Shown here: piece by piece, positions 10,696-22,062 of the stretch | Layout of the letters: the number at the start of each line of letters is the position of its first letter | How positions within the stretch are numbered: the first letter of the stretch is position 1 | Assembly: GCA_013176395.1 (NCBI GenBank) | Contig: JABMLP010000035.1 | Coordinates: forward strand, 184,027-248,026 | DNA length: 64,000 bases | Direction: 5' to 3' | From: Venturia oleaginea | Taxonomy: Eukaryota > Ascomycota > Dothideomycetes > Venturiales > Venturiaceae | Notes under the pieces: model-generated | Told to the model about the DNA's origin: nothing | The model's input: the letters and a program-made list of their open reading frames with translations, nothing else | The model's database searches: none | Translations under genes and position numbers: made by a program

Positions 10696-13469
10696 CAGGG
10701 CGTTCGATAATCAGTCGACTGACCGATTCGGCCAGCTAACTAACACAACTGCGAGATCTCGCCGACTACCTAACTGGCCAACTGTGAGGTTCTGAACTAA
10801 CTGATGAACTGACTCAATCGGTCAAATGGTGGCTTGATTTTGTGCTATAAAGTGACCGTTTTTGAGCCCATGGTGTTGTACTTAACACGCCTCAATTGTA
10901 TTATCAGTCATTCCACTTCTGGTGTCAGTGATGAGTAGTCCTGCTTGCGAGAATATCCTCTCTACCTCTGCAGACATGCCAGGAATTGATAATATATCGA
11001 AAGCCATTTGTGATAAGATAGGAAACTCAGTGCGGTGATCAACCCACCACTCAATAATGTCCTCTACCGGCTTCCATCCATTCGGGTCCCAGTAGTTGAT
11101 ATATCGCTTGTAATCATCTTCTTGGATCGTAATCTTGCGCTTTTTAGCCTTCACACTGGCGGAGAGTTTGTTGAAACGAGCGTAATATGGCTGGCGCACT
11201 GCGGTGGCGGCTTCGGCTTCTTCGATGGGGGCCTCGGGCTCAGGTTCTTGCAATGGAGTTCGTGATAGTAGTGTTAATTTATCGATATATTCATCGAATA
11301 GCCTCTACATGCCTGCGGCGGCGCGTTTATACCACTTGCGATTCTCGTATTTGGCCCAGAAGTCCTCGAATCATAGGAGACGGTAGTTGGGGTTGAGGAT
11401 GACTGCAGCGTAGTAAATATCGCTCTCTTCGATAAGCGCTGTGTACTTGAGCGTCTTCAGTAAGGCCTCTTTAATACCAGCAAGAAATGACCTCAAAAAC
11501 TCCTCTGAGAAGCCTAGGGCCATCACGTCAACTTCAGCTTCATTGAGTCTCTCATAAGCACAGGTTAATGCCGTCGAAACACCTGCTGCAGAGCCGTGAG
11601 CTGTGGTTGTTGAATTGTTCTCCTCCGCAAGGCAAAGGTCCTTGAAGTCGCCTAGAATACTACACCATAACTCCAGCATCTCGAAGTCATCATTGGTGAG
11701 GAATGAGCCGTGGATATCGACGCCCTTCTCGTATTTGTAGGCCTTCTGCCACTGCTTGATGATGACCCGGAGGGAGAGAATACGTTGCAACATCTCGTAT
11801 GTTGAATGCCAGCGGATACCGCCATCCACTAAGAGGACATACCAGACTGGGAGGTAGCTGTCCTTTTGAAGCGCCTCAAAGGCTTCTCTGCGACCGGTTG
11901 AAGCATTGATGTATATACAGAGGTTGTGTACGCGACCGATGAGTCCAAGGCGCGCCCAGACTTCATATTGCTCGTCAACTCCAGCAGCAGCGAGTTGCTT
12001 TGAGTGCTTTGACTGCTCATTGTCGCAGAAGAGAAGGTCCTCGACAACCAGGTTGATGATGTGTCCTATGCAGCGGATTCTTGACATCTTTCTCCAGCCT
12101 TCTGGCATGTCAAACCGTAGTTCAAGAGACTGCATACAGGTATCATTGTCCGAGGCGTTATCAGATGTGACTGTGCCGAGATTGTGACTGTCAATTTCGA
12201 AGGTAGCAAGTACTGAAGCAATTCCTTTGGCTTGGTTCTCGCCGCTCTTACTGCCACGTATATGAGGAAAGCCGAGAAGCACACGGCACTGCTTGTAATC
12301 TTTGTCAATAAAGTGTGAACATAAGGCGAGGTAATTGTAGTGGTTGCCTCCCTTCCAGGCGTCGCACGAGATATTGATGGCGCTGTGAGCGGCTTTGACG
12401 TGTTTGACAAGGAGAGGTAGTCGCTTTTGATAGCTTCAGTAGACCCAATTACTCAGTGTAGATTTCGCGTCCGGTAGAATCTCGCTGAGGACATCGTGAG
12501 CGCCAGTTCGTAGAAGCTGCAATGTATCTAGATGCGTGGCTGTATGGAAGGCGATATTATGAGTAATTGACGAGTCAATGTATTGCTGTTTGTACAGTAC
12601 AGCATTAAAATCCAACTCTTTACGCTGTCCGCACGTCTTGCAATGTGTCTCCAACTCCTGCTCTTCTTGTATAGGCTTTTCAGTAGGCTTGGTAGGAGGT
12701 TTGATGAAGTGTTTGTTCGTAAGGTAACTCGCTGGCGATCCTGTACTGCTTCCTACATAAACACCATGTTGCCAATCCTTCATTAGATGGCAGATTCTGC
12801 ATATCTACATATTGTCTCTGCCCTTGCCGTCTGCTGAGATCTGCTGGCCGTGTTCCCAGATCCAAGAGGTAGTTCGTGAGATAGACTGCTTTGTAACGGG
12901 ACGAAGTCGAGGATTCTTCAGTCTCGTACCTTGAAACCACAAGTTTGACCATGAGAAAGGGAATGAAGCATGCCATACAATAGCTACTGTGGCTTGTAAC
13001 GTCCTATGCGGTATAGGAGCCGATGGAGGCGATAGAGGACGGATTTGAGTCGATTTAGGAAGGTCCTGCGATAGGGCGCTCTCATTAACTGCTGAACCCG
13101 GTCTTTGAGAATGTCCCTCTGGCCTACGAGTGTCAAAGAACCGTGTATTCATGCGACGAGAAGTCATAATGTATAGAGACGTGGTGGTAGTAATGGAAGG
13201 CTTCAAGAATCACCTAAAAACACCATATTCTAGTGGATATCCGTGTGGGAAACCGGCTATTTTGGGCTATATTAACCAATCAGAGGCCTTAGAATCACAT
13301 TATTAAGCGAGATTTTCGAGGGGTATTAACTGTCAGTTGGTCAGATCTTATTACTCCACCTAACTAACTATCTACAGATTCTGGCCGCCGAACTAACCAC
13401 CTAACTGAGCTCATTTTGGTTTCGCCTAACGGCGATAGGTAGTTAGTTGACTGATTATCGAACGCCCTG
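10696..13469 (-). mobile_element. Complete hAT-family DNA transposon (2774 bp) nested in pogo copy A
   Basis: The element starts CAGGGCGTTCGATAATCAG and its other end is the inverse complement of the same 19 bases, with subterminal GACTGAC/AACTAAC-type repeats at both ends. It is flanked by the 8-bp direct repeat GTGAACAC at 10688-10695 and 13470-13477. A CAGGG terminus and 8-bp target duplication are diagnostic of hAT. Removing it with one repeat copy rejoins the interrupted pogo transposase frame. Confidence 0.95.
10882..13206 (-). pseudogene. hAT transposase with nonsense codons at Trp positions
   Basis: Minus-strand frame with an N-terminal BED-type zinc finger (SWIWEHGQQISADGKGRDN, then ICRICHLM), a central RNase H-like core (HSAINISCDAWKGG, RIRCIGHIINLVVEDLL, DGGIRWHSTYEML) and a C-terminal hATC dimerisation motif (FDILSIPGMSAEVERIFSQ). 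Stops interrupt one frame near 12808 (TAG), 12437 (TGA), 11370 (TGA) and 11305 (TAG). Each falls where Trp is plausible from context (for example N-M-stop-I-C-R in the BED finger). Two are TpG-to-TpA, the classical RIP context; two are TGG-to-TGA. Upstream of the finger is a Ser/Pro-rich leader. The element is complete but dead unless supplied in trans. Confidence 0.88.
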
Positions 13470-13863
13470 GTGAACACGTCGAAAAACGCGTCTTTAAAGG
13501 CAGGGAGAAAGCCTTCCTTGTTGATATGGTAGACGCGTTGGGAGTACTTGCGCTTCAACGGCGAGAAGCAGACCACATCAAGGGGCTGGAGTATATGCGA
13601 CGAATGCGATGGCATGCAGAGGGTTAGGATCTTATTTTCGAGGCAGTAGTCCTTGAAATCCTGGCTGAAATGGCTCTCATGGCCGTCCAAGATAAGCAGA
13701 CTGTACCCCCCTTAGTTTCTAATCAGCCTTGAAAAGTACGTGTCCTCTGTTTTCTACATATGACGTATTCGATCACCCAACCGGTCAAAATTTGCCAAGA
13801 CCCCAACTACTCTTTTATTCTACTCTGTCTCAACAACGTAGTGAGTTACTAGTCCAACACGAA

Positions 13864-14033
13864 GTGTAACGGCACGGCATATCCATACGAAGGCACAAGG
13901 CACTTCAGAACATGTCACCGAATTACACTTAGGATCTAAGGTAGAGAGGTAAGAGTTTCGTAAGGAAACTCCGACTAAGTAGAAAGTGCACGAGCCACGG
14001 CACGTGATTTAATGGTCACATGCCGTGCCGTCA
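13864..14033. repeat. 170-bp MITE-like element
   Basis: Perfect 12-bp inverted repeats, ACGGCACGGCAT near the left end and ATGCCGTGCCGT near the right, frame a non-coding 170-bp segment. A direct repeat CACGAA flanks it at 13858-13863 and 14034-14039 and is likely a target duplication. A second small palindrome at the right end (CACGGCACGTG) adds hairpin potential. The superfamily is unassigned. Confidence 0.6.
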
Positions 14034-14072
14034 CACGAAGGGAGAATTCAGCTTGCAATCCAAGCTTTGAAT

Positions 14073-14583
14073 GGAGTATCACACCCAAGCAGCGAAATCA
14101 CGACTACGATGGTTACTATTGTCTCCAGCATCACACAACCAAGTACACTGCCGCATAGGAATCTGGTGCAAGGCAACTTTCACAAGCAGAAACATACTTA
14201 GGGAACCCATTGGCCTTGAGGGATAAGGCGAAAAAGATAGACAAAGCTGAGCATTAGAGGGAGACTGTAGGTAGAAGGATAGCGAAACACGAGGCATTGC
14301 CTCTTGAGTCTACATAGCACAAATATACTAGCAGAGTAACTAGTATCTACAAGAGCCAGCGCGCATTTGGAGATGCTAGTTAAGGGAAAAGGGGGAGGAC
14401 CGAGGGGACAGCTGGTCTTGTTTCAGTGAACGGGGCGAAGTGGGGCGCGGTGGATTATATAATCTATCACGTGTCGGCTGTCTGATGAAGTCCTCCTAAC
14501 CGGACATAGCTGCGTGATTAAGCGGCTGCAACCGAGTAGGATAAAATCAATCAATCAATCAATCAACCAAGCTTTGAATGTGA
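14073..14583 (+). repeat. 5' fragment of the pogo-like element (third copy)
   Basis: Closely similar along its length to 22063-22557, from 'ggagtatcacacccaagcag' to 'ccaagctttgaat', including the point where the transposase frame begins. It differs by scattered substitutions and a longer (CAAT)n run. Homology stops abruptly at 14583. Part of the same segment recurs beside the telomere at 63197. Confidence 0.8.
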
Positions 14584-15416
14584 ACAAAACAGCACACACA
14601 GCGAGAACTCAATTTTTGGAATTTACAGAAGTATCATCTTAAGATCATCAAAACACCTCTGCCAGTGGCCGCTCCGGCCTCTAGTGGCCATCGCGCGTCC
14701 CTCAGCGTCGATGAGATACCTCTAGAGTCGCCGTCGCGGCCACGGCAGAGCAAGCAGACGAATACATGAGCAAGCTACACGAACGATGCGTCCACCAAAG
14801 ACAACAGCAACCATCTAGTCACTATCTCCCGGCTAGTCCATCACCCCAGATGACACTGCAACGCTCCGAGTCGACGAGTCACTGCTAGAACGGCAATACC
14901 TTCAACACAACTCAAACACCAGTGTTACAGATCACCTCAAGACCGAAGAGCAGGGACAACGGGACTTGCAGAGGATGGTTGGATAACAAGAAGTTGTTGT
15001 TAGGACTGATGTGGAGTGGAATCCGTTGGGCGCACAAGAGGGGACTGGTGCAACCAGGTCAGTCCTAAGAGAGAATAGTACGTGCAGGAGTCACGTGATA
15101 TTCCCACAGTTCCCACAGCACTTGGCATTGCCCACAGTGTGGGAAGTGTGGGAAGAGCCAAGAGGTGTGGGAATACACCTTGGCACCCAGAACCAGAAGG
15201 GTATATAGGGAGGACGTTGGACGGACTTTCCTTTCTCTCTTCGTGGTTATCTCATGTTATGTTTCTCACATAGGAGCTCCTTCAACCTACTACAGTAACA
15301 ACCTTTTACTTAGATACAATCAAGCACAAGTCATATGCACACGAAGCAAGCCCACCCCCAACCTTCATACTAACCGACAAGCGTTCAGGATTGATCTGAG
15401 GATCAAATCGGTTAGA
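14584..15416. other. Unidentified repeat-like DNA, possibly an LTR interrupted by gypsy element 1
   Basis: No gene. From 14998 the sequence starts TGTTAGGACTGATG. At 15107-15171 it carries an imperfect hairpin built from CCCACA/TGTGGG blocks, then a good TATA box (GGTATATAGGG, about 15199). It ends at the TTAGA target site of the gypsy insertion. The continuation after 21564 (TTAGACGACA) would close a TG..CA unit, so this may be an older copia-type LTR. That is inference, since no partner LTR is visible. Confidence 0.35.
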
Positions 15417-15620
15417 TGTCATGATCGAACTATGTTGGTATTCGAATGCAGTTAAACGTAGTTAAATGTGGTGGTTCTGCTCGATCAGGTCTAGCGCGAG
15501 ACAGGTCGCAAGTACTTAGACTCGTCTCTACCTCTTAGTTAGCTCCTCATCCTTACAACTTCGCACATCCCATAGAATTCAAGTCATGCTTCCAAGTCAA
15601 GTCCAAGGTCAAACGTGACA
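15417..15620 (+). repeat. 5' LTR of gypsy element 1
   Basis: 204 bp, TGTCATGATCG to GTGACA, preceded by TTAGA. It is identical to the 3' copy. Confidence 0.95.
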
Positions 15621-15692
15621 GTTTGTAAGGATCCCTTTTCACGATAAAAGTCGGGCTGCTATTGTCTACGCAGCCGACAAACCTCACCAACT

Positions 15693-17298
15693 ATGCCCCG
15701 AATTCTCGACCTTCCCTCCCTTGCGGACGATACTACCACCCTCGAAAACAGTACTCTCGAAAACAGTACTCTCGAAAACAGTACTCTCGAAAACCCCCTA
15801 GCCTTCTACGACTTCTTTATAACCCCTAGACTCGCAGCAACTCTTACTCAGAAGATCCAAGCTACCTTTGCAACCCCGGCGGACGAAGCCTCAGTCAACG
15901 AAAATGAATACGTCCCAGTCTCACACGTTACTCTCGACCGCGCTTCGGCGCTCCCACTCCTCCAGCTTTTAGCTACCATCTCCCATATGTTCAACACAGC
16001 CCAGCGAGACCAGGATACCATGTCCCGTTCAAATTCAAGAACTCCAGCTCGAAGCCTCTGAGAACGAAGCTCGCGCCCTTCGAGCAGAACTCCAGAGCGT
16101 TACTTCTCGCGAAATCTCCGCCCCTCGACCAACCCAAGGCGACATCTCTATCTTTGAAGGAGATAAAAAAAAATACAAGAGCTGGCTCTTAGACCTCCGG
16201 ATAAAACTCAGCGCAGACTCCAAAGCATTCCCTTCAGTAAACTCACAAGTTACTTACGCCTTCAATTGACTTGACGACAAGTGCAAATCCACAATTCGCC
16301 CATACTACAACGAAACTACGAATTCATGGCCTTTTGAATCCCTCGACGAATTTATCTCAAAACTCAACGACAGCTACGCTCCTCGTTTCGATATTCAAGA
16401 TGCTATGAATAAGCTGCAGAACCACAAGATGGCAAACCGAACATTTGCTACTTACGCCGCAGACTTCCGACGCCTACTCCAAGAAGCCGGAATCACCCTC
16501 CCTCACGTCTCAGAACCCGCAAACCCCTTGGAACAACTTATGATTGTCAACTTTCGCAACGGCCTGAGCGCAGAACTCAGCGGAGCAATGATTCACGTCC
16601 CTACAACAAAGAAACTGGAGGAATTAATCGATCTGTGCCACAACTGCGAAGCCAACATGAAACAATTCGAGAAAATCTCTCGAGCTCGAAAAGCTCCCGT
16701 ATTCTCAGGATCATCTACATCAGCTACCGCTCCCTCTGCATCCCAACGCGCATTCCTAGTCTCCCCCGCCACTTCTCACGCTTTCGGAGATGCCATGGAC
16801 ATTTCAGTTATGAACCTCAACGGTAGTGCCGGCGCCGACATAGGTACCTGCCTTCCGTCTCTCCAGATGAAACCAATTGCATCCTGGACCCTGGAAGAGA
16901 AAGCCGCCAATATTCAATGGCGAAAGACCAACAACCGTTGCGGATACTGCGGAGAGCCCGTAGTAATTATGCCTAATGGTGAGAAGCACATCGCCGCCGT
17001 ATGCCCTAAGAAAGCCCAGCGTGGACGCCCCTCCAATCAGTTCACTACTCCCAACCAGTTCGCCAGTGACCCCATGCAGTTTGGCAACTCCGGAGCTCGA
17101 AACTTCATTCCCCCTATGAGCTTTAGCAATATGAGTATGTCAGGAGCATCGGGAGCGTATCCACAGAACGTCCAGACTTCCCGGATCACTCAAGGCCCTG
17201 AAGAACGCTCAGGTTCTACCGCCTCTTCTAGCACCACAAGCTACGGCTTCGGATCAGCCCCATACACCCCGAGTTCGGAAAACTCACAGTCTCGTTGA
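15693..17298 (+). pseudogene. Gag of gypsy element 1, frameshifted
   Basis: Starts at 15693 (MPRILDLPSLADD). A 15-bp tandem repeat near 15741-15797 encodes LENST-LENST-LENST-LEN. The frame breaks near 16025: the reading shifts to IQELQLEASENEARALRAEL, DISIFEGDKKKYKSWLLDL, then meets an in-frame TGA near 16268 (AFN-stop-LDDKC, plausibly Trp). It continues from 16280 through the capsid-like SLDEFISKLNDSYAPRFD and NRTFATYAADFRRLLQEAG. A Cys-rich segment (CGYCGEPVVIMPNGEKHIAAVC) takes the place of a zinc knuckle. Gag ends at TGA 17296-17298, overlapping the pol frame in -1, consistent with -1 frameshifting. Confidence 0.85.
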
Positions 17299-20200
17299 AA
17301 AGACGTTCATCGAGACACGACAACAAATCGAAACGACATGTTCTTCACATCAGTTCGGCAGTTCTAGGTTACTCAGAGAAATCAACAGGAGAGATTGATG
17401 GACCAGTAGACTCTAGACCAATCATAGTCCCAATTACACTTAATGAATCGATCAAAACCCTCGCCGTTACTGATTCCTTTGCCACAGGAAGTTTCATAGA
17501 CCTCGATTTTGCGCAATCCCACGGCTTTTCCTTTATTCCCCTCGAAAACCCCCGCCGCCTCAAAGCCTTTGACGGCGAACAGGCATCCTCTGCACCCTCT
17601 TACGTTACTCACGAAATCCACGTCTCCGTCAGAACCGGAGAACACCACCTCGAAACCACCAAATTCTTTGTTACCCGTCTCGGCTCCGCAGCAGTCATCT
17701 TTGGCACTCCCTGGATGAACCTCCACGGTGTGAAACTCGATTTTGAGAATCGTAGTATTCACTTCGGTACCCACTGTTCTAAGAAATGTCTTCAGGGCCA
17801 CAAGGGCTCTGTTGAGTATATCCCGCTCCCGTTTGGTGCCCGCGCACCCCCTCAAGAAACCCCGGACTCTCCTCGCGATTGGAAGATTGTCAACTCTCAC
17901 GCTTTTCAATGGAATTCTAAGCAGCCCAATGCTCAAATCTACGCAATCAGTATTCAAGATATCGATAAATTTCTGGCGAAGAAACCAGATTACAAAGACC
18001 CTCGCCCCCAGTTACCCAAAGACCTTCACGACCTCGCGCACGCTTTTAACAGAAAAGCTGCTGATTCACTGCCCCCTTCACGCCTCGTCGACCACAAAAT
18101 CGAAATTCAAGAAGACAAGAAAGACCAGTTACCCAACGCTCCTCTCTACGGTATGTCCCAGAACGAACTCAAATGCCTCCGGAAATGGCTGGAGGAGAAT
18201 TTGGGAAAAGGTTTTATCAGAAAAAGCCAGTCCGACGTCAGTTCCCCATGTATCTTTGTCAAAAAACTAGGTGGTGGTCTGCGATTCTGCGTAGACTACC
18301 GAAAACTCAACGCGATTACTCGAAAAAACCGATACCCTATTCCCTTACTCCGCGAAACCCTAGACAAACTCAGCAAAGCCAAGTACTTCACGAAGATCGA
18401 TATTATCTCAGCATTCAACGCACTCCGAGTCCACCCCGACAGCGTTCCTCTCACTGCATTCAGAACCCGCTTCGGTCTGTTCGAATCTCTAGTTATGAAC
18501 TTCGGCCTCTGCAATGCCCCGGCGACCTGGCAGTCGTATATTAACGAACAACTTAAAGACTTCCTCGACGTTTTCTGCACCGCGTACCTCGACGACATCC
18601 TAATCTACAGCGAAACTCTCGAAGAGCATAAAATTCAAGTGCGGCAGGTTATCGAACAAATGCACGCAGCAGGACTCAACATCGACATCGACAAATGCGA
18701 ATTCTACCAGACAGAAGTCAAATTTCTCGGTTTAATTATCACAGACCACGGAATCCGGATGGACCCGGACAAAGTCAAAACAATCATTGATTGGCAATAC
18801 TGTACCACTCGCCATGACGTCCAATCCTTCCTCGGTTTTGCCAATTTCTACCGCCGTTTTATTTTCAATTACTCCTCCACCGCGAAACCTCTTACCGACT
18901 TACTGAAAAAAGACAAGCCGTTCTACTTCGGCCCAAAACAGCGCGCCGCTTTTGATAAACTCCAAGAAGCCTTCATCTCCGCACCAATCCTCGCAACATT
19001 TCGACCCTACAAAGAAGTGTATTGTCGAAACAGACGCCTCCGACTGGGTAGGCGCTGGAGTACTCTCACAAATCGGCAATGACGGTTTGCTACACCCCGT
19101 CGCCTTCTTCTCTTACAAGTTCACACCCCAGGAGTGTAATTACGAAATCTACGACAAAGAACTCCTAGCAATCATTCGCGCATTTGAAGAGTGGCGAGGA
19201 GAGCTCGAAGGAACTGAAGACCCGATCGAAGTTATTACAGACCACCAAAACCTCGAATACTACATGTCAACCAAAAAACTCACTCGCCGACAAGCCCGTT
19301 GGGCCGAATTCCTCTCCCAATTCCACTTCGAAATCAAATGGAGACCAGGAAAAGATACTACGAAACCCGACGCCTTGACCCGCCGCTCCCAAGACCTCCC
19401 CTCAAACGTATCCGACCCGCGTATCCAGCACCAGTCACAGGTTATGCTTAAACCCCACACACTTGACCCTAAGATTCGAAAAGAACTAGCGCTCCAAGTC
19501 CACAATCTTTCATTATGCCCAGTTACGCTTCGTGACCACTCCTCTCCACAAGACTTCGAGAAAAACCCAGACTACCGCGACTCTTCCGAAAATGACGGGG
19601 ACGAATCCCTTGAGCCCCTCAACGATATATGGAACAAACCTAGCAACGACGCAGTAGCTGAAGAACAAACCCCAACCACCCCGTTCTCCCCTCCGGACAT
19701 ATTCATCCCTTCGCAAGACCCAGACGACGAAGAGCTTATTTGGGACGAAGACAAGTTTGAAGAAATCTACGCTAGAGCGTTGACTAAAGACAAAGAACCA
19801 CGCGAAGTCTTGAAAAAACTACGCGACGGCAAAACCCACCACCGAACGTTGCGGATGCAGGACTGCGAAGAACGCGACGGCCGCCTTTGGTATAAAAAGT
19901 GTCTATTTATTCCCCAAGACGATACACTACAAGCATACATTCTGAAAGCGAACCACGACTGTAATGTCGCAGGTCACCCGGGTAAAGCTAACAACTTCCT
20001 CAAACTCCGCAAGTTCTACTACTGGCATGGCATGCACGCCACCTCGGACAAATGGGTCTCACGATGCGACGCCTGTCGACGCGCAAAACCGAGCAACCTA
20101 ATGTACCAAGGACTCCTCAACACTCTCGAAGCCCCTCAACGAAGATGGGAAGACATCCAGATGGACTTCATTACCGATTTACCTGCTACATGCAAAGGAG

Positions 20201-21276
20201 GTAATACCTGCCTCTTAGTAATTGTCGATCGCCTCACCAAAATCAAGCACCTTATCCCCTGCCAAAAACTCCCAGAAGCCCGCGAATGCGCCTTACTCTT
20301 TCTCCAACACGTCTACCGCCTCCACGGCTTACCTCGAAGCATTATCTCCGACCGAGGATCCCAATTCGTTGCTATCCTCTGGAAAGTACTCTGCAAACGC
20401 CTCGGAATCCGAATCCGCCTCTCTACCAGTTTCCACCCCGAGACAGATGGCGGGACCGAGCGAGCGAATGCCCAAGTCGAAATCTACATCCGTGCTTACT
20501 GCAATTATCAACAAGATGATTGGGACGAATGGTTACCACTCTGCGAATTCATGATCAACAACACACCCTCCAATGCAACAAAACTCACACCATTTTTTGC
20601 CGCCTACGGCTACGATCCACGCTCCGGATTGGAAGCGCCAATTCAACCAGACCGTAACGCCTCTCGCCACGAAATTACCGAGACACGAAAAGCTAATTCC
20701 ATGGCTGACTTCATGGCAAACCTTGAGAAGATTTGCTACAACGAGATCCGCCACGCCAGCGCTACCTACGAATATTTCAAGAACAAACATCGGCTTGGTT
20801 CTCCAAACTACAAAGTTGGTGACTGGGTTTGGCTAAACCTCAAGAATATCAAGACCACGCGCCCATCCAAAAAGTTCGACTGCAAGTTCGCCGGCAAATT
20901 CAAGATTCTACAAGCCCTAGACCACGACGCTTACAAACTCGAGCTCCCTACTTCTATGCATTGCCATCCCGTCTTTCATACAAATCTACTGCTCCCTGCC
21001 TACCCCCCTTCCGACAGGATGTTTCCAAACCAGAATGACTCGCAACCTCCTCCCGTCGATGTTGAAGAAAACGATGGAATCTACACCCTGGATGAAGTCG
21101 TTGATTCACGATTCAACAAAGCTACGAAGAGATTTGACTACAAGGTTAAATGGGAAGGCTATTACTTACCGACATGGGAACCCCTTCAATTCTTGCACAA
21201 CGCAAAGAGCGCGGTCGATGAATTTCACCAGAGATATCCAAGAAAACCAAAACCAGCCGGGTACAGGCCTGGTTAG
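17295..21276 (+). pseudogene. Pol of gypsy element 1 (protease, RT, RNase H, integrase, chromodomain), one frameshift
   Basis: Domains in order: aspartic protease-like VTDSFATGSFIDLDFA (~17470); reverse transcriptase with FCVDYRKLNAITRKNRYPIP, FTKIDIISAFNALRV and the catalytic YLDD (~18588); RNase H with VETDASDWVGAGVL and NYEIYDKELLAII; integrase zinc finger HPGKANNFLKLRKFYY..CDAC (~19975); integrase core QMDFITDLP, IISDRGSQFV, FHPETDGGTERANAQ; and chromodomain YTLDEVVDSRF..YKVKWEGY..TWEPL (~21085-21200). One extra T in a TTT run near 19005 shifts the frame between RT and RNase H. Otherwise the frame is open. The chromodomain may direct insertion into heterochromatin. Confidence 0.9.
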
Positions 21277-21360
21277 GATTCGATCATGCTTCAAGTTTGT
21301 CAGTCACCTCGCCAAATAGTTCAGTTTGAACCATTGCGCCTCGGCCTTGTTGGGGGGTAC

Positions 21361-21564
21361 TGTCATGATCGAACTATGTTGGTATTCGAATGCAGTTAAA
21401 CGTAGTTAAATGTGGTGGTTCTGCTCGATCAGGTCTAGCGCGAGACAGGTCGCAAGTACTTAGACTCGTCTCTACCTCTTAGTTAGCTCCTCATCCTTAC
21501 AACTTCGCACATCCCATAGAATTCAAGTCATGCTTCCAAGTCAAGTCCAAGGTCAAACGTGACA
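21361..21564 (+). repeat. 3' LTR of gypsy element 1
   Basis: 204 bp, identical to the 5' LTR, followed by TTAGA. Confidence 0.95.
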
Positions 21565-22062
21565 TTAGACGACAATTGAATTAGGAGATACATCGGACGG
21601 CTAGGATCTAGTGAGCCTCCAAAAGAACCTGAGCAAGGAAAGGTACTTAAGGTAAGTACTTCCAGACTGATATTGCCCTTACCCCAAACCCGCGGACCAG
21701 AACAAGACAACACAGGTGTCAAGAAGGTCTTGACATAATCAACTGTGTTGAGAAACGAGTTCCCCGTAACAACCAGACGCCCGGTGTGCAACAATCGGCA
21801 CCACACACCACTGCAACGACTAGACAACCTCTCCCAACGTCTTGGCAAACCGTCCTGCTACAAGCTGTTGCCCAGAGCCTTGAGCCTCTCCCCAAACTGT
21901 TGCCTCCCAGTTATGGCATTGGCAAGAGTAGGTGCGCGATATAGCAAGCAGGGAGAGCGACTAGCAGCAGGTAGGCTCCGACTATAAGACGGCAGGTCTA
22001 TAGCACGATCGGCGCCATACAATACGGCAGCTACCAGACAGCCTCGTCTACGGGCATACCCG
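21565..22062. other. Non-coding flank of gypsy 1, continuation of interrupted repeat DNA
   Basis: This is the sequence that was contiguous with 15416 before the gypsy insertion. No coding signal was found. It begins TTAGACGACAATTG and ends where pogo copy B starts. It may be the interior of an older retroelement. Confidence 0.4.

Larger units (their letters stand above)
9998..13713 (-). mobile_element. Pogo/Fot-like DNA transposon copy A, 5'-truncated and split by an hAT insertion
   Basis: Two pieces, 9998-10687 and 13478-13713, align collinearly on the minus strand with the copy at 22.5-24.2 kb. The 3' end carries the zinc-knuckle tail and terminal sequence related to the right end of the other copy (a CACCCAACC-like motif). 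Between the pieces lies a complete hAT element flanked by an 8-bp target duplication. The 5' two-thirds of the transposase, including HTH and most of the DDE core, is missing beyond 13713. Confidence 0.85.
10077..13713 (-). pseudogene. Pogo-like transposase, C-terminal remnant (copy A)
   Basis: The right piece encodes part of the DDE core: LDGHESHFSQDFKDYC and LCMPSHSSHILQPLDVVCF. The reading then runs into the hAT insertion just after FKDAFFDVF. The left piece encodes a basic region (AKRKSRKRKRIQQGG), then a CCHC zinc knuckle, CGNCGATGHNARTC, and an acidic Ser-rich tail ending KIEES. The tail is intact here, whereas copy B has a stop in it. Loss of the N-terminus and the internal insertion make this copy non-functional. 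Confidence 0.82.
15417..21564 (+). mobile_element. Ty3/gypsy chromovirus 1, structurally complete with identical LTRs
   Basis: 204-bp LTRs (15417-15620 and 21361-21564) start TGTCATGATCG, end CAAACGTGACA and match base for base in my reading. A 5-bp target duplication, TTAGA, lies at 15412-15416 and 21565-21569. A purine-rich tract (TTGGGGGGTAC) directly precedes the 3' LTR. The interior has gag, then protease-RT-RNase H-integrase-chromodomain. Identical LTRs mean recent insertion, yet both coding regions carry breaks. Confidence 0.95.
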
